Shown: positions 1-11,939 of the stretch, one piece after another
Layout of the letters: every line of letters starts with the position of its first letter
How positions within the stretch are numbered: position 1 is the first letter of the stretch
Assembly: GCF_003576645.1 (NCBI RefSeq)
Contig: NC_044918.1
Location: 18,938,577-19,002,576 of the forward strand
DNA from: Ipomoea triloba
Taxonomy: Eukaryota; Streptophyta; Magnoliopsida; Solanales; Convolvulaceae
Length of the DNA: 64,000 nt
Direction of reading: 5' to 3'
Program-made: the position numbers and the translations under genes
The notes under the pieces: model-generated
Seen by the model: the letters and a program-made list of their open reading frames with translations, nothing else
Databases searched by the model: none
What the model was told of the DNA's origin: nothing

Positions 1-2142
1 ATGTATTAAGAGTGACATTTTCTTCTACCATACTAGTTGGGAGTCAATATTGAAATGTTTTTAACTCAAATTGAATTAAATTTTTTTGTAAAAATGGTCC
101 AATTGCACAAATTTTGCTTGTTTGATGGTTGAATTGCACACTTTTTAAGTTCAATGACTTAATTGCACAAAAGCGATAAGTTCAGTGGCCTATTTGACAC
201 TTTTTCCATTAAAATAAAAAGTATTTAATTTATAAATATCATATTAATAGAGATGATATACAATTTATTTTGACCATTTCATATTTTGTCATAAATATTT
301 TTCTTTTACCCTGCTAAACGAAATTTCTAAATCCGCCGTGACTTGATTCGATCCAAAGTCATTATTTCAATAGCAGAGAGTCAACAACAAAGATTTACTA
401 TTCAGGATTTACATATCTTGGATAGAGGGTCGGAGATTTATGATTGCATAATAATTATTTTAAAAGAAAAAAACTTAGGCACAAAGTTATGGAGTGATGG
501 AGATATCCAATAGGGTCCACGCGTTCACCATTTGGTCAATGTGGCATGTGCTCTCAGCAGCGTGTTGATCATCGCTAGCTTGTCGTGTTCGCAATTCGCC
601 CACATTATATTGCTATCCTAAACTTCAATTGCTTTCATGTTTTCACTTCTGGGTTTCTTCGATCAATCTTTGTTTTTGTTTCTTCACTTATTTCTGGGGT
701 TTTCTTCACCCATCCACCAACTATCAGGTATACCATCTTTAGCTCTATGATTTCTTTATCCCTTAGCTTGTCGTCAACTTCAATCTTTTTTGCCTCCCAG
801 TTCTTATTAGCTTCTGCATGCAAACTGTTTCATACAATTACCATGATAAACCAATTCGTGATGGGAATATTACCATATACATACTATTATTACTTCTTCT
901 CATCTCCCATATAGTATTATTACTTTATTAGCTACATGGAAGCTTATGGCTAACCTCAACCTAACAAATTTATCACTTGTTTGGTAAGGTGGCAACAAAA
1001 GAATTAGTTTTTTAAAAGTTTTTTTTTATTGTCACGGTAGGTTGAAAGCTTGCTAATTTAACAAGCTTTTAACCCACTATTTTTACGTACTGCCAAATGG
1101 CCGTCTGCAAAAGCTGCTTTTTAAAATATTTTATTGTTATTATATGTATTTATTTATTAGAAAATATATGACTTTATAATTGTGATGCGAATGTAGGACT
1201 GTTTTTTAAGGTGAGAGAGTATTTTAGGGATGTAGAAAAAAATAGTAAAATAATTTTAAATTTGATGATGTGGATGTGGAACCTACTTTTAAAAGTGAAA
1301 TATACTTAGAGTACATAACCTTATTAGTGCATCTTTTGGAGTTTTTAGTACAGTGAACAATGCCATGTAGGAGAGATAGGGTAAGAGAGAGAAAATTTGG
1401 AAGCATCTGCAAGGAAGGAGCTATTTCAGAAATGTGGACCCATTCCTTTTGTTTTTTAGTCTTCACTTTGCTGCGTGAGTTTCACAGTTTAATTTTGTAA
1501 CTGCGTGAGTTTCATTGGATGGTGGGCGCGTCTAGCATATCTGACATTTACTTTTTTTTTCTTTTAAAAAATCGGTTTTGTTATTTATTTATTTATTTTT
1601 TTATCATTTCTCTCATATTCTTTTTTCTAATTACACTTACAAAAACTCTTCAATAATCGCGAAATAACTCCACTACTAAGGATGCTCTTACAAGGTAAGG
1701 ATAGCCTAATTGGTAGGTCTAGGTAGGCTGTTAATATTCTTTTTTCCCAAGCCTTTAGGTTGAAATGAATATATATTCATACAGGTCATGTGGGCTAGGT
1801 GTAGGTTTGAATTCACCCCAAAAAAACTCAGGCTAATCACAACCCTAAAAGTTTATCACTTTAAAGCTGTAGTGGAAAAAATACTTTTTTTTTTAGTCAT
1901 GTTTATTGCATGCTTGCAATACGAATAAAAACCGTTAAATGTCAGTTTTTGTACTTTTATTATTATTATTATTATTATACTGAAAAAAAAGTGAACATTT
2001 TTAATGTGATATAAAGCTAAGACCCACTTTTAAAAGTGTGTTGGAATTATAGAGATCTTGTGAAAATAGTAAGAGAGTTGAGAATTTGATGATGTGAAAT
2101 TAAAGTAGGATTTATTTTGTAAAGGAGGTAATTCTTGCTGGG
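1..2142. other. Intergenic, no supported gene
   Basis: AT-rich spacer with no supported gene. A TC-rich stretch at about 635-735 followed by CAG|GTATAC looks like a plant 5' leader with a splice donor, but no coding sequence follows, so it is at most a promoter relic. A (TTA)n run lies near 1960-1978. Confidence 0.6.
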
Positions 2143-3309
2143 CAAATTATACCATGGACCAGTTATGTTCATATTATGTGTTGCAATGTATTATGTGTCT
2201 GTAATTGACATATTATGTACTTATGTGCCTTCAACTTATTTATAGGCACATAAACGGTTAATTGTAAGTATAAAATATATCAACTATATATACATAATTT
2301 TTGAACCAATGTCCACATAGCGAGATGGACCAAGGTCCATGGACCTATTAAAGTTACTACAATTAAACTATTATATTTCTCTGGTTAACATATTATGCAC
2401 TTCTATTTAATAAATTACGTATCTACAGTTAACATATTATGTACATTCAATTTATTTATAAGTATAAAATTTGTTAATTGAATATACATAACACGATAAA
2501 TGCAGATATATAATTTAAATATCATTTTGGACCAAGTTTACAATGTAAGGTGTGTTGGGAAAAATCCCACTTGCTGTGACAATCAAAATCACAGACCCGA
2601 CACGGTACACAAATAGGAGATAATACACAATAGCCCAAAAATAAATATGAACACAAGGAACACAAGATTTACGTGGAAAACCCCAAAACCACGGGGAAAA
2701 ACCACGGGCCACCAACAACAACAATTTCCACTATCACAAATCTCGGGTACAAAGTTTCAGGCTACCACGTGAGCCATACATCCACAAATCATCAAATACA
2801 ACAACTCCTAGGCCAAAACATTCTTATAATATTCACAGGCTAAACATAATAATATCTCGTACTCAAAATATTCAACCACCACTAATATGATAAAATGAAT
2901 ACAAATAGTACGAGAATATCCAAAAGATGCCTGGAATAAATACAAGCTGACCTCAAATATTTGATGAAGGTAGTACCCAAGATCTTAGGCAAACTCCATG
3001 ACAAATTGGCACCAAGATGAGAAGAGAAAATGGTTTCTTCCCTCTGCTGCAGACTGCCGAATGGAAATGAGAAGAAAGATAATTTTTTCTTGTTCTGTTT
3101 TCTCTCTGTTGGCCGAAAAAGAGAGAAGAATAGGAATCATCAAAAATTCCCTCAACTTTTTCTGCTCACCACTGCCGACACACAAACACAAAACATGGAA
3201 AAAGTTTTTTTTTTGTTTTGTTGCACTTTGTCCTTCCACTTGGAGGGACCCAACAAGGTGGATCGTGGTCCACATCCCCATATGAATCATGCTCTATGGT
3301 ATAATTTGT
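2143..3309. mobile_element. TIR element (MITE-like), interrupted by a solo LTR
   Basis: The left end reads GCAAATTATACCATGGACC. The right end, read on the minus strand, begins CACAAATTATACCAT, so the termini are inverted. The interior is rich in ATTATGT words. A solo LTR sits inside, near the right end. Removing it leaves about 460 bp. Relatives with the same GGACCATGGTCC terminal palindrome occur at about 7270-7875, 28480 and 57632. The superfamily is not assigned because no clean target duplication was seen. Confidence 0.5.
2553..3255 (-). mobile_element. Solo LTR of the copia family found at 37233
   Basis: This 703-bp segment is the reverse complement of the LTR flanking the copia element at 37233-42778. 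It starts TGTTGGGAAAAATCCCAC and ends GAGGGACCCAACA, the TG...CA termini of that LTR. A perfect 5-bp target duplication AGGTG lies at 2548-2552 and 3256-3260. No internal retroelement sequence remains, so this is an LTR-LTR recombination product. Short open frames here are LTR shadows. Confidence 0.9.
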
Positions 3310-3430
3310 GAAGTGCTAATAGATGTCTAATGTTGTGGGCTTGGTTCGTTGTTAATTACCACTCCATGTCTTCATTTGCTAACGTACTATTGCTAATTTA
3401 AGTTGATTGGCAACAGGCCGGCAGTGAGAT

Positions 3431-5145
3431 ATGTCACGCAATTCAGATTGTTGGCTGCTTTCACTGCCAATCTTACTAATATTGGCAACATCTTCATCTC
3501 CAACTTCACAAGCTACCACTTTAAGAAATAAGAATGGGGTGAAAACAGCTACATACCTATCACCAAAGGTTGAAGTTGAACCCGGAATGGTATCAATCGA
3601 ATACTATTACAAAATCGACTTCCCAAAAGGCCATATTGCCATCAAAGGATTTGATGCAGAAGTGGTTGATGAAGCAGGGAACTCAGTCCCTCTTCACGAG
3701 GCATATCTCCACCATTGGACCGTTGTAAGGTCCTATATACGTCAAGGTGTTGAAAACCCAAGTTTGGGGACTAACCAATCAGACTATATAGTCGTGGGGA
3801 ACTCTGGAATTTGTGCAACTCTTCCACAACATTTTGGACTCGGAGCAGAGACGAGAAAAACAGACAGTCGTATCCCAAATCCATATGGAATAGAAGTTGG
3901 GAATCCAACCGATATTCCCGAAGGTTATAACGAGGGATGGACACTTAACGTGCATATAATCGATACGCGGGGTGTGGAAGATAGGATGGGATGCACTGAG
4001 TGTAGGTGTGACTTGTATAATCTCACAATGGATGTGCAAAAGTTATTTAAAGAACGAGGTTATATTGGAGGCTTGTTTTGTTGCGGTGACAAGATGAGAT
4101 GCAAGTTAAAACAAGGATATAATAGTGGTACCAAAAGAAGTCTCTATCTAAAGTACACTGTGAGATATGTTGACTGGGATTCCTCTATTGTGCCTCTCAA
4201 AATTTATTTACTTGATGCTGTTGATCCTTGGAAAATGTCTGATGACTCCAAAGGGGTCAATAAATTGCACCCGTGCCAGGTGATTATATTAATTCAACAC
4301 TACCTACCTACCTACTGTATTATTATATCTTTTTTTTAGTATCACTGACTTTGTTACAATGTAGTATACATTATAGTTCTTCCAATCCTTTTTTTTCTTA
4401 AAAAATAATCCAGTTGGTCTACCATATATGATTCAGGTTGAATATTCTGTTGAGTCATGTTCTTCTGCCGTGGCTAATGATAAATGTGTTCATACCCAAA
4501 GTGCAAGTGTAGTTTTGCCAAGTGGAGGGGATGTCATCTATGCTGTTGCCCACCAGCATGCAGGAGGGGTTGGTTCAACTCTTTATGGAAAGGTATTTTA
4601 ATTTGCCTGTTTGGGTTTGGGTTTGTGTTGCGTGAAATCGATTCTTTAAACACTTATTTCTTGAATTGTTTTAGGATGGACGGATAATATGCGCATCTGT
4701 TCCGATTTACGGAACGGGAAAAGAGGCTGGAAATGAAGCGGGATACATTGTAGGAATGAAAACTTGTTATCCTCGACCTGGTTCTGTCATGATTGCTGAG
4801 GGGGAGATGATAACTATTGTGTCTAATTATAGCAATAGCCAGAGCCATACTGGGGTCATGGGATTCTTTTACCTTGCTGTTGCTGAACCTTTGAAGAAAC
4901 CCAATTCTATCATGCATGCTCAAAACAAGGTAACAATATTTTACAACTTCAATTCAATAAGCTATATATCTACCCCGTTAATATGAAAATTTAATTTGTG
5001 TAGACTTTAGGAATATGTTGTAGGTCAGAATTGTTCATCATCTTAATAATAAAAGATTAGGTGAATTGTCTATGCATATATATATTTGTTTATGAAGAGA
5101 TAAACAACATTTGGATTGATTTAAAATTGCCAGGTGATGCCATGA
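3431..5145 (+). CDS. SURNod19-family (stress up-regulated Nod 19) secreted protein, 4 exons
   Basis: Predicted exons are 3431-4279, 4437-4592, 4675-4929 and 5134-5145. All introns are phase 0 with GT-AG ends, giving about 423 residues, a usual length for this plant family. Residues 1-28 look like a signal peptide (hydrophobic LLSLPILLILA, then small residues), so secretion or the endomembrane system is likely. The body carries family-like features: an early HHWTVVRSY segment, a Cys-rich GCTECRCDLYN/CCGDKMRC region, HQHAGG in exon 2, and the YPRPGSVM...HTGVMGFFYLAV C-terminal part. The last exon encodes only V-M-P before the stop. Family membership is from recognition of these segments. The biochemical role is unknown; the family is linked to stress and nodulation expression. 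A fragment of this gene's 3' end recurs at 34905. Confidence 0.88.
4330..4366 (-). repeat. SINE 3'-tail remnant in intron 1 of the SURNod19 gene
   Basis: A T-run followed by AGTATCACTGACTTTG and TTACAATGTAGTAT matches the poly(A)-side end of the SINE at 58908-59023 (minus orientation). Only about 37 bp are recognisable. Confidence 0.4.
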
Positions 5146-5444
5146 TCCCAACAAATGCCCTTTGGGCTTTATTTGCACCGTGTGGAATTGCAAATTGGAA
5201 CAATAGCTACGAACCTATAGTTGTTTGACCGAGGCGGCCGTTTCATGCTCTGGTTTACATGTTTGATGTGTAATATTACTACTTTTTCATCGTATTTTGT
5301 ATCTCCTTTTAAGTTTAAGTCATGTTTATGTTGTGTTTGTACACGTATATGTTTTTTAATTTTTCAAAGGTTTGGTTTGTAATATTACTACCTTTTCGTC
5401 GTACGTAATTTGTATCTCATTTTAAGTCAAGGTTTATACATGTA

Positions 5445-7013
5445 CTAGTTTTATACGCGCATTGCGCGAATGGGTTAATGCCCAATGTTTATATTTAAAT
5501 AAATATTTGAAAGTATATCAATGCAAGATTATATAGGGGAAGTTTATACACGGGTAATTGATTATCAAATTTTTTTATTTAAATATCTAACTCAAAGTAT
5601 ATGAATCCAAGATAATATAGAAAATTCATTATAATTATTACTAAAATAAATGTTTGCAACCTTGTAAAATCGATAGTCTAAATATTTGGTCTAAAAATGA
5701 TAGTCTAAATAAATACTACTTTTAATTTGAATTTTTCTAAGTGTTCTTAATTCTCTTTTGAGTAACATTGTCATTGTCTTCATCTTTACTATTTGTTCTT
5801 TTCCTTTTTGTTGGTAGTGTGTTATTTGCAATTCGGATATTGTTGGTAGCATAGATGACAACGTCATGCAATGAGATTATGATATAGGAGCTATGGACTT
5901 TCCTTTAGGTGTTCTGCTTGGGTTCATTTGGTTCAACCATTATTGTTGAATGAGTTATTGTGGATAAAGAAATCCCTAGTTTAAGAAAAAAGATTAAATT
6001 AATTAATAAAAATTTGAAAATTTAAAATATTATGTATTCCAAAGATACTAAAAGGTAGTTTCTCGCTTCAATTTGCTGGGTAATGGGTTATTTGAATACT
6101 TTCATTGTCAACAAATCTCCCAAGTAGTTAATATGATTGGTTTCAAACTATTCTTTTTTATTTTTTTCATGGTATTAAAGAAATACATATGTATCATTTT
6201 TTATGTAACTACTAATTTATTTAATTCAATAAGAGTAAAATAGAGTGATTCCGCTTCAATTTGTTGGGTTATTATTTGAGTACTCTCTTTGGCAACCAAT
6301 CTCCAAGTAGTTAATATAATTAGCTTCAAATTATTTTAAATTTTTTTTTCATAGTATTAATAAAATACTTGGTAAATAAATATATAACATTATTTTGTAC
6401 TATAACTTTGATATTTAATTACAAGATATTGTAAAAATAAGATAATGGACAATGTAATGAATATCAATTGATAAATTTGAATGTAAAGAATCTTTGCATG
6501 AGAGAAAAATAAAGACAATATAACTTATGAAATTATTTCTCTTATTTAATTTAATTTTTTGATAATGAATAATTTTTTCAAATAAAGGTATTGTAGACAC
6601 ATAATTCTAAATTAAAGAAATACATATGTATCATTTTTTGTTGTAGCTACTAATAATTTATTTAATTTAATAAGAGTAAAATAGAGTGAGAAACTTAATT
6701 ATGTCAAATTTGATTGAGATGAGGTTTGAACCTAAGATCTTTCTTATAGAAGTTAATGGGTAAGTTAAAAGTTAACGGAATATTAACGGAGAAGAGAATA
6801 TTTAACGGAAAACTTAACGGATAATCATAAAAGTAAGGTTAAATTAGGTAATCTCTATTAATAATATTAATCTGAATTATCTTAACCATCTATTTGATTA
6901 AATAATTAATCTGAACCATCCATTTGATTAAATAATTTGACCGCCATTTTTTCTACCCATTTTAGGCCTGACTCTCTTTGACTCTTATTAGTATATATAT
7001 AGTATATAGTATA
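5445..7013 (-). mobile_element. Helitron-like insertion (non-autonomous), absent from the paralogous copy
   Basis: On the minus strand the left edge reads CGCGCAATGCGCG, a short spacer, then CTAG|T: a hairpin just upstream of a CTAG end, the classic Helitron 3' terminus. The block is missing from the paralogous spacer at about 35400-35430, which defines its limits. A 10-bp direct repeat TATACATGTA flanks it (5435-5444, 7014-7023), unexpected for a Helitron and possibly chance in TA-rich DNA. Internal repeats occur: CTTCAATTTG...CCAAGTAGTTAATAT at about 6065 and 6250, and ACATATGTATCATTTTTT at about 6183 and 6620. No gene seen. Confidence 0.55.
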
Positions 7014-7269
7014 TATACATGTACATGTGCATCAATTCATGTGCACATACTTGTTTGTTTCTTAACTTTTAAAATAATGTTTATTGCTATCTTAAAAAAG
7101 TGTATTAGTGCCGCATGTACACTTTTATTATCTTAAAAAATCTTAATCATTTAAATAATATTAATATTTTGAGTCTAACAATTGACTTGAATTAAATTGC
7201 TAGTGTGAGCACAAGCTATTCAAATAATGGGTACTAATACTAATAACAAGCTTTCACCCGTATAATTAC

Positions 7270-7875
7270 GGTGGACCATGGTCCACAATGCATTATAGAT
7301 CATTGTCCTAAAACGCCGCCGTTTCATTAAGTAAAGAAATGGTTGTCGTTGAGTCTTAACAGAGCTCCGTAAATGAAACTACAATTTATCTCAAAGGATA
7401 TTGCCTCACATTTGTTTTTACATTATCAAATGAAATTGTAGTTATATCAAAATGAAACTGTAGTTGTGTTGAAAGGATACTGCATTGCATATAAAATGAA
7501 ACTGAATAACAGCTTCGCATATTTGAGTGTATATTATCTAATGAAACTGTAGTTATATCGAAATGATATTGTAGTTGTGTTGAAAGGAAACTGCAATGTA
7601 TTATAAAAGAAACTGTAGTTGTGTTGAAAGGAAACTGAATAATATTTTCACACATTTGAGAGTATATTGTCGAATAAAACTCTAGTTACATAGAAAATGA
7701 ACTGTAGTTGTGTTGAAAGGGAACGACAGTGTATATAAAATGAAACTGAATATGTTATACACACATAGTTAACTGTGCGGAACAGAACCGTTTCTTTTCA
7801 TTAATCAAAACGACGTCGTTTTGATGCATGGACTACCATGCATTGTGGACCGTGGTCCACAATAAAATTTGTGAA
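7270..7875. mobile_element. MITE-like element with internal minisatellite
   Basis: Ends carry GGACCATGGTCCACAATG (left) and CATTGTGGACCGTGGTCC (right), an inverted pair. A perfect palindrome AAAACGACGTCGTTTT sits at 7807-7822, with a degenerate partner near 7310. The interior has at least four copies of TGTAGTTGTGTTGAAAGG (about 7460, 7570, 7615, 7702) in a larger irregular repeat. The paralogous spacer at about 35530 lacks the element. Confidence 0.55.
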
Positions 7876-7980
7876 CTTTCACACTCTCTTATTATCCTTT
7901 TTTTTTTTAAAAAAAATTTCAAATTATAGAATAAATAATTAATAACAAATACATACGATTAACCCACATTTACCTTTCTC

Positions 7981-8028
<48 letters not shown>
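7981..8028. repeat. (TAA)n microsatellite
   Basis: About 16 TAA units. The tract is conserved in the paralogous copy near 35580-35634, so it predates the duplication. Confidence 0.95.
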
Positions 8029-8030
<2 letters not shown>

Positions 8031-8662
8031 CTTTCATTTGAAGTTTTGTTTTGTTTTTTTTTTTTTAATAATTCAAGGTTAAATAAGTAATTTTAAATTG
8101 AAATGATTACCTATCCCATTTAAACTTGTGTTACTTATTTTAATGAGTTGATCAAATGTTCATTTTAATTATTTAAATAATTTATGCATATAATTTAAAA
8201 TTTTATACTTTAATATTTATTAAAGAGTTAATTACATTTTTTGTCATAGATTTATGTCTGTCTGTCTATTTTTAATACTTTTTTTAAACATCTCGTTTGG
8301 TCCTAGTATTATTGTGACATGATCATATTTGATCCTCCGGCAATAAAATAGTTTAAATAGCGTTAAATACAATGACATTTTGGTCTATTCAGTTTTAAGT
8401 CTTAAAGTACGTCTTTTTTTTTTCTTTTCTTTTTTTGGTCTTAAATTTATGTGTCATTCAACTTTTAGTCTTTTTTTTTTCAAAAACATCAATGTTGGTC
8501 CTAACATTATTGTGACATGATCATTTTTGGTCTTACGTCAACAAATATATTTAAATGACATTCCAAATGACGTTATTAATCACTCCAAATCCTTTTTTTC
8601 TTCTTGGTAATAGAATCACAAGTTTTGTGAATTTTATGAAGTACACTTATGCACTAGACTTA

Positions 8663-8951
8663 GGCCGTGTTTGGTAAATGGTTGTTAGCTGATTGGGTTG
8701 GTTGTTTGGGTTAGAAGGTATGATTTGTTGATAACATTAGTTGATTGTAGAAAGTTAGTTTGATAAATTAGTTGTTAGCTGATAGCTGTTTGGTATAATT
8801 TATTTTCTCAAAAAGCTAATTGAAAAGGCTGCTTTGAGTAGCCTTTTGAATTTTAGCATTTTGGAGTTATAAAAAGCTTATTATTTACCAATTAATAGTG
8901 GTCAAATAAGCCAAAATTGGCTGATAGGCTGATTATTTACCAAACAGGGCC
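8663..8951. mobile_element. Tourist/PIF-Harbinger-like MITE
   Basis: TIRs are GGCCGTGTTTGGTAAAT and its near-perfect inverse ATTTACCAAACAGGGCC. TTA trinucleotides flank both ends (8660-8662, 8952-8954), the PIF/Harbinger-type target duplication. Length 289 bp. Confidence 0.75.
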
Positions 8952-9084
8952 TTAAGGTTTGTCATGAATTGAAGTAGACTTGTGACTTTTTCAATTGCAC
9001 TTTTTTTTTTTTTTTTTTTTTTTTACCAAACAGGGCTTAAGGTTTGCATGAAGGCTTTGTCACTTGTGACTTTTTCAATTGCAC

Positions 9085-9109
9085 NNNNNNNNNNNNNNNN
9101 NNNNNNNNN
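9085..9109. other. Assembly gap (25 N)
   Basis: Twenty-five N bases lie between poly-T tracts. A partial repeat of the preceding segment (ACCAAACAGGG...TTTTTCAATTGCAC) lies just before the gap, so the local structure is uncertain. Confidence 0.99.
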
Positions 9110-9595
9110 TTTTTTTTTTTTTTTTTTTTTTTAGAGATTTTACAGTAGACTTATGCATTGATAATAGTTTTATTACTTAGAAGAAAAAAATGAGGATTTT
9201 GAATGGTTAATAACGTCATTTGAATATATTTGTTGACGGAGGACGAAAAATGATCATGCCACAATTATGTTAGGACCAACGAGGGTGTTTTGAAAAAAAA
9301 AAGGACTAAAAGTGGAATGACGTATACAAATCTAGGACAAAAAAAGGAAAATAACTTAACACTTGGAACTAAATAAACTAAAATGCCCTTGTATTTAACG
9401 CAATTTAAACGGTTTTATTGACAGATGATAAATAATTATCATGACACAATAATATTAGGACCAAATGAAGATGTTTAAGACAATGGACAAAAATAAAATT
9501 ACCTTTTTAATAAATATATACTAACCAAAATGCAAGGTGAAACAACACACCTGTGATCTTGATAAATATTTTTAAGTGATTCAGAACAAACAAAT

Positions 9596-9657
9596 GGTTT
9601 TGTGGTGTAGTTGGTTATCACGTTAGTCTAACACACTGGAGGTCTCCGGGCGAAGCC
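9596..9657 (+). pseudogene. tRNA-Val(AAC) pseudogene, T arm deleted
   Basis: GGTTTTG...CGAAGCC acceptor strands, D arm and anticodon arm (loop CTAACAC, anticodon AAC) are present. The T arm is gone: the sequence jumps from TCTCCGG to GCGAAGCC, as expected from deletion between TCCGG repeats. Compare the fuller copy at 36365. Confidence 0.8.
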
Positions 9658-9946
9658 AAATCTTCTTTTAAACTTCAAGAAACTCTATTAGCACTTAGCA
9701 GAGAGATTATAAAATGTTGGCCATTAAATTCCCTACTCTTCTTTGAATTACTCGCGATAAATAAGCACTAGTTTAATATTTGACATTTTAGTGTACTTTT
9801 AGCTTATGCTTAACTCCACCTAGCATTAATTCTTAATATTACAAGAGTTATTCTTAGTGAAATGATATCTAAAACTTATACTGTGATTTGATACTTGATG
9901 GAGGTATGAAAATCGTCTCTATTAAAAGATTAATAAAGTAAATAAT

Positions 9947-10177
9947 GGCCATGTTTGGTAAATAATTAGTCTATCAGTCAAATTTGACTTATTTGACCAT
10001 TATTATTTGTTTGACTTGGTTAAAAAATAAATATAAATGTTTGGTTAATAAGGTTTTTGTAACTCCAAAATTCTAAAATTGAAAATGCTACTCAAAACAA
10101 CCTTTCCACAATCAAATGTTATCAACTAATTGTACCTTCTAATTCAATAAACTAACAATCATTTACCAAGCAGGGCC
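9947..10177. mobile_element. Tourist-like MITE in the NLR-A 5' region, copy 1
   Basis: Ends GGCCATGTTTGGTAAAT and ATTTACCAAGCAGGGCC are inverted and related to the MITE at 8663. The corresponding region of NLR-C (about 29200-29217) reads through without it, so it is an insertion in this lineage. Confidence 0.65.
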
Positions 10178-11016
10178 GACCCACATAAATATAATTCGCA
10201 CGAAATAATTATTGTGTCCCACACTCCACTAATAAACTTTTGTCAAATCCCTTTACGCACTTGAACCATGATGCATCCAACACTATACTAAAGTACATTA
10301 TTTGTATTACCTATGCCTTGTTTTAATTCCCTAATCTTTAGTTTAATATTTGACATCTTAGCTTGAATCAACCAAGTCCCGGTCCTTTGTTGTACTTGTC
10401 TTATTTGTTATTTGCTAAATCATATCAGTCTTGGGCACCCCTGGGTAATCATCTCCAATCTTCTGCTCATTGACAATATTTCCTTAATGCAAAACATGGC
10501 AAAAAAGTGGCTCTTTTCTATTGTTGTCTAGGTTGTCCAGGATGAGTTTCATAACCACCATGATCATTTTAATCATATCACGCTCATTAATACCTCGTCA
10601 AAATAAATGAGAGGAAGAAACTCGTAAAAATAATGAGAGGAAGACACTCGTCAAAAGGAATGAGAGGGAAATACAATCTGCAAAACAACGGAACAAAACA
10701 AAAGAGCATAAAGCAAAGTAATACAAAGTCCAGCAAGGTGTGGTGTTTCCAAACAACAAAAGCAAAAAGGGGTATTGGGACAAAAGTGAGTAGCCACTAA
10801 GTGCCCACCCAAACCCACTACACGAAGCAAGCACACACCCAAACTTTACCTAGCTACTACACACGTGTCCACACTGTGGGTAGACTTCATTAGAAGACTT
10901 GGAGTTTTCCCGTGAAGCTTTAATTTCTGAGTTTCTCTTGAGATAGAGAGATTATATTCTGAGTTTCTTAAACATTTCATTCGCTGTGTTCGATCGATCA
11001 ATCTTCCTTCAATATA
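10178..11016. other. NLR 5' flank, duplicate copy
   Basis: Duplicate of the NLR-A upstream region at 13264-14102. It contains the conserved G-box block (CACGTG at 10862-10867) and leader, but the reading frame that follows is truncated. Minus-strand open frames here (10598-10842) recur unchanged at 13684-13928 only because the DNA is duplicated. Confidence 0.75.
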
Positions 11017-11189
11017 ATGGCTATTTCTCTTGTCACTTTACTAAATACAATACACTTCCATTTTCTACAACCTCTTCCTTGTTTGAGTGTTGATGATACA
11101 GAAAGAATAATGATCGAATCTTTGTGTAAGAAGCTCCGGTGTTTGCAAGCCTTTTTGGAGCATTCTGAGAAGAACAACATCAACTGCCC
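11017..11189 (+). pseudogene. NLR-A 5' fragment (truncated coiled-coil start)
   Basis: The first 57-58 codons of NLR-A, starting MAISLVTLLNT, repeated at 14103. The match stops at the codons for INCP, where the sequence switches to transposon DNA (TTACCAAACAGGGCC). No NB-ARC or LRR follows. A transcript from its intact promoter block could encode only a short coiled-coil peptide with a foreign tail. It is a by-product of the 8936-11189 duplication. Confidence 0.9.
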
Positions 11190-11929
11190 GTTACCAAACA
11201 GGGCCTTAAGGTTTGTCATGAATTGAAGTAGACTTGTGACTTTTTCAATTGCACTTTTTTTTTTTTTTTTTTTTTAGAGATTTTACAGTAGACTTATGCA
11301 TTGATAATAGTTTTATTACTTAGAAGAAAAAAATGAGGATTTTGAATGGTTAATAACGTCATTTGAATATATTTGTTGACGGAGGACGAAAAATGATCAT
11401 GCCACAATTATGTTAGGACCAACGAGGGTGTTTTGAAAAAAAAAAGGACTAAAAGTGGAATGACGTATACAAATCTAGGACAAAAAAAGAAAATAACTTA
11501 ACACTTGGAACTAAATAAACTAAAATGCCCTTGTATTTAACGCAATTTAAACGGTTTTATTGACAGATGATAAATAATTATCATGACACAATAATATTAG
11601 ACCAAATGAAGATGTTAAGACAATGGACAAAAATAAAATTACCTTTTTAAAATATATACTAACCAAAATGCAAGGTGAAACAACACACCTGTGATCTTGA
11701 TAAATATTTTTAAGTGATTCAGAACAAACAAATGGTTTTGTGGTGTAGTTGGTTATCACGTTAGTCTAACACACTGGAGGTCTCCGGGCGAAGCCAAATC
11801 TTCTTTTAAACTTCAAGAAACTCTATTAGCACTTAGCAGAGAGATTATAAAATGTTGGCCATTAAATTCCCTACTCTTCTTTGAATTACTCGCGATAAAT
11901 AAGCACTAGTTTAATATTACTCGGGCGAA
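11190..11929. repeat. Tandem duplication, copy 2, left part
   Basis: Repeats the right arm of the foldback element and following spacer (compare 8936-9780). It then has a further local repeat of about 130 bp: at 11919 the sequence returns to CGGGCGAAGCCAAATCTT, the tRNA 3' end. Several one-base losses relative to copy 1 fall in homopolymers. Confidence 0.75.
11734..11795 (+). pseudogene. tRNA-Val(AAC) pseudogene, duplicate
   Basis: Same T-arm-less tRNA-Val sequence as at 9596-9657, carried along in the tandem duplication. Confidence 0.8.
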
Positions 11930-11939
11930 GCCAAATCTT

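Larger units (their letters stand above)
4990..8225. repeat. Segmental duplication, copy 1 (SURNod19 3' flank)
   Basis: Blocks of this stretch recur in order at 34905-36280: the GTGTAGACTTTAG intron segment, the last SURNod19 exon, the GTTTGGTTTGTAATAT 3' flank, the GTGCACATRCTTGTTTGTTTC segment, and the (TAA)n tract. Copy 1 is longer because of a Helitron-like block (5445-7013) and about 0.8 kb around the element at 7270-7875, both absent from copy 2. Confidence 0.75.
8228..9512. mobile_element. Foldback element with about 400-bp inverted arms
   Basis: The left arm (about 8228-8640) and right arm (about 9125-9512) are imperfect inverted complements. For example TTTGGTCCTAGTATTATTGT on the left pairs with ACAATAATATTAGGACCAAA on the right. 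The loop holds a nested MITE (8663-8951), poly-T tracts and an N gap. Paralogous sequence at about 36280-36290 runs straight across the site. No coding capacity seen. Confidence 0.7.
8936..11189 (+). repeat. Tandem duplication, copy 1 (ends inside NLR-A 5' coding sequence)
   Basis: This unit starts in the right TIR of the MITE at 8663 and ends in an NLR first exon. It is followed directly by a second start of the same unit at 11190. The stretch 9655-11189 matches 12741-14275 at a constant offset of 3086 bp with no differences noticed. The leftward part matches 11190-11920 with small one-base indels. Confidence 0.85.

Noticed and set aside
585..914. 109-codon open frame as a gene
   Set aside because: Low-complexity, Phe/Ser/Tyr-rich translation from TC-rich DNA with no domain. 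A possible leader with a splice donor is more likely than a coding exon.
1690..1830. Possible SINE (TAGCCTAATTGG and GGTTTGAATTC boxes)
   Set aside because: Spacing between the boxes is too long and no tail or target duplication is visible.
10598..10842. Minus-strand frames repeated identically at 13684-13928 as a conserved gene
   Set aside because: Identity comes from the surrounding tandem duplication, not selection. The DNA is NLR-A promoter sequence.
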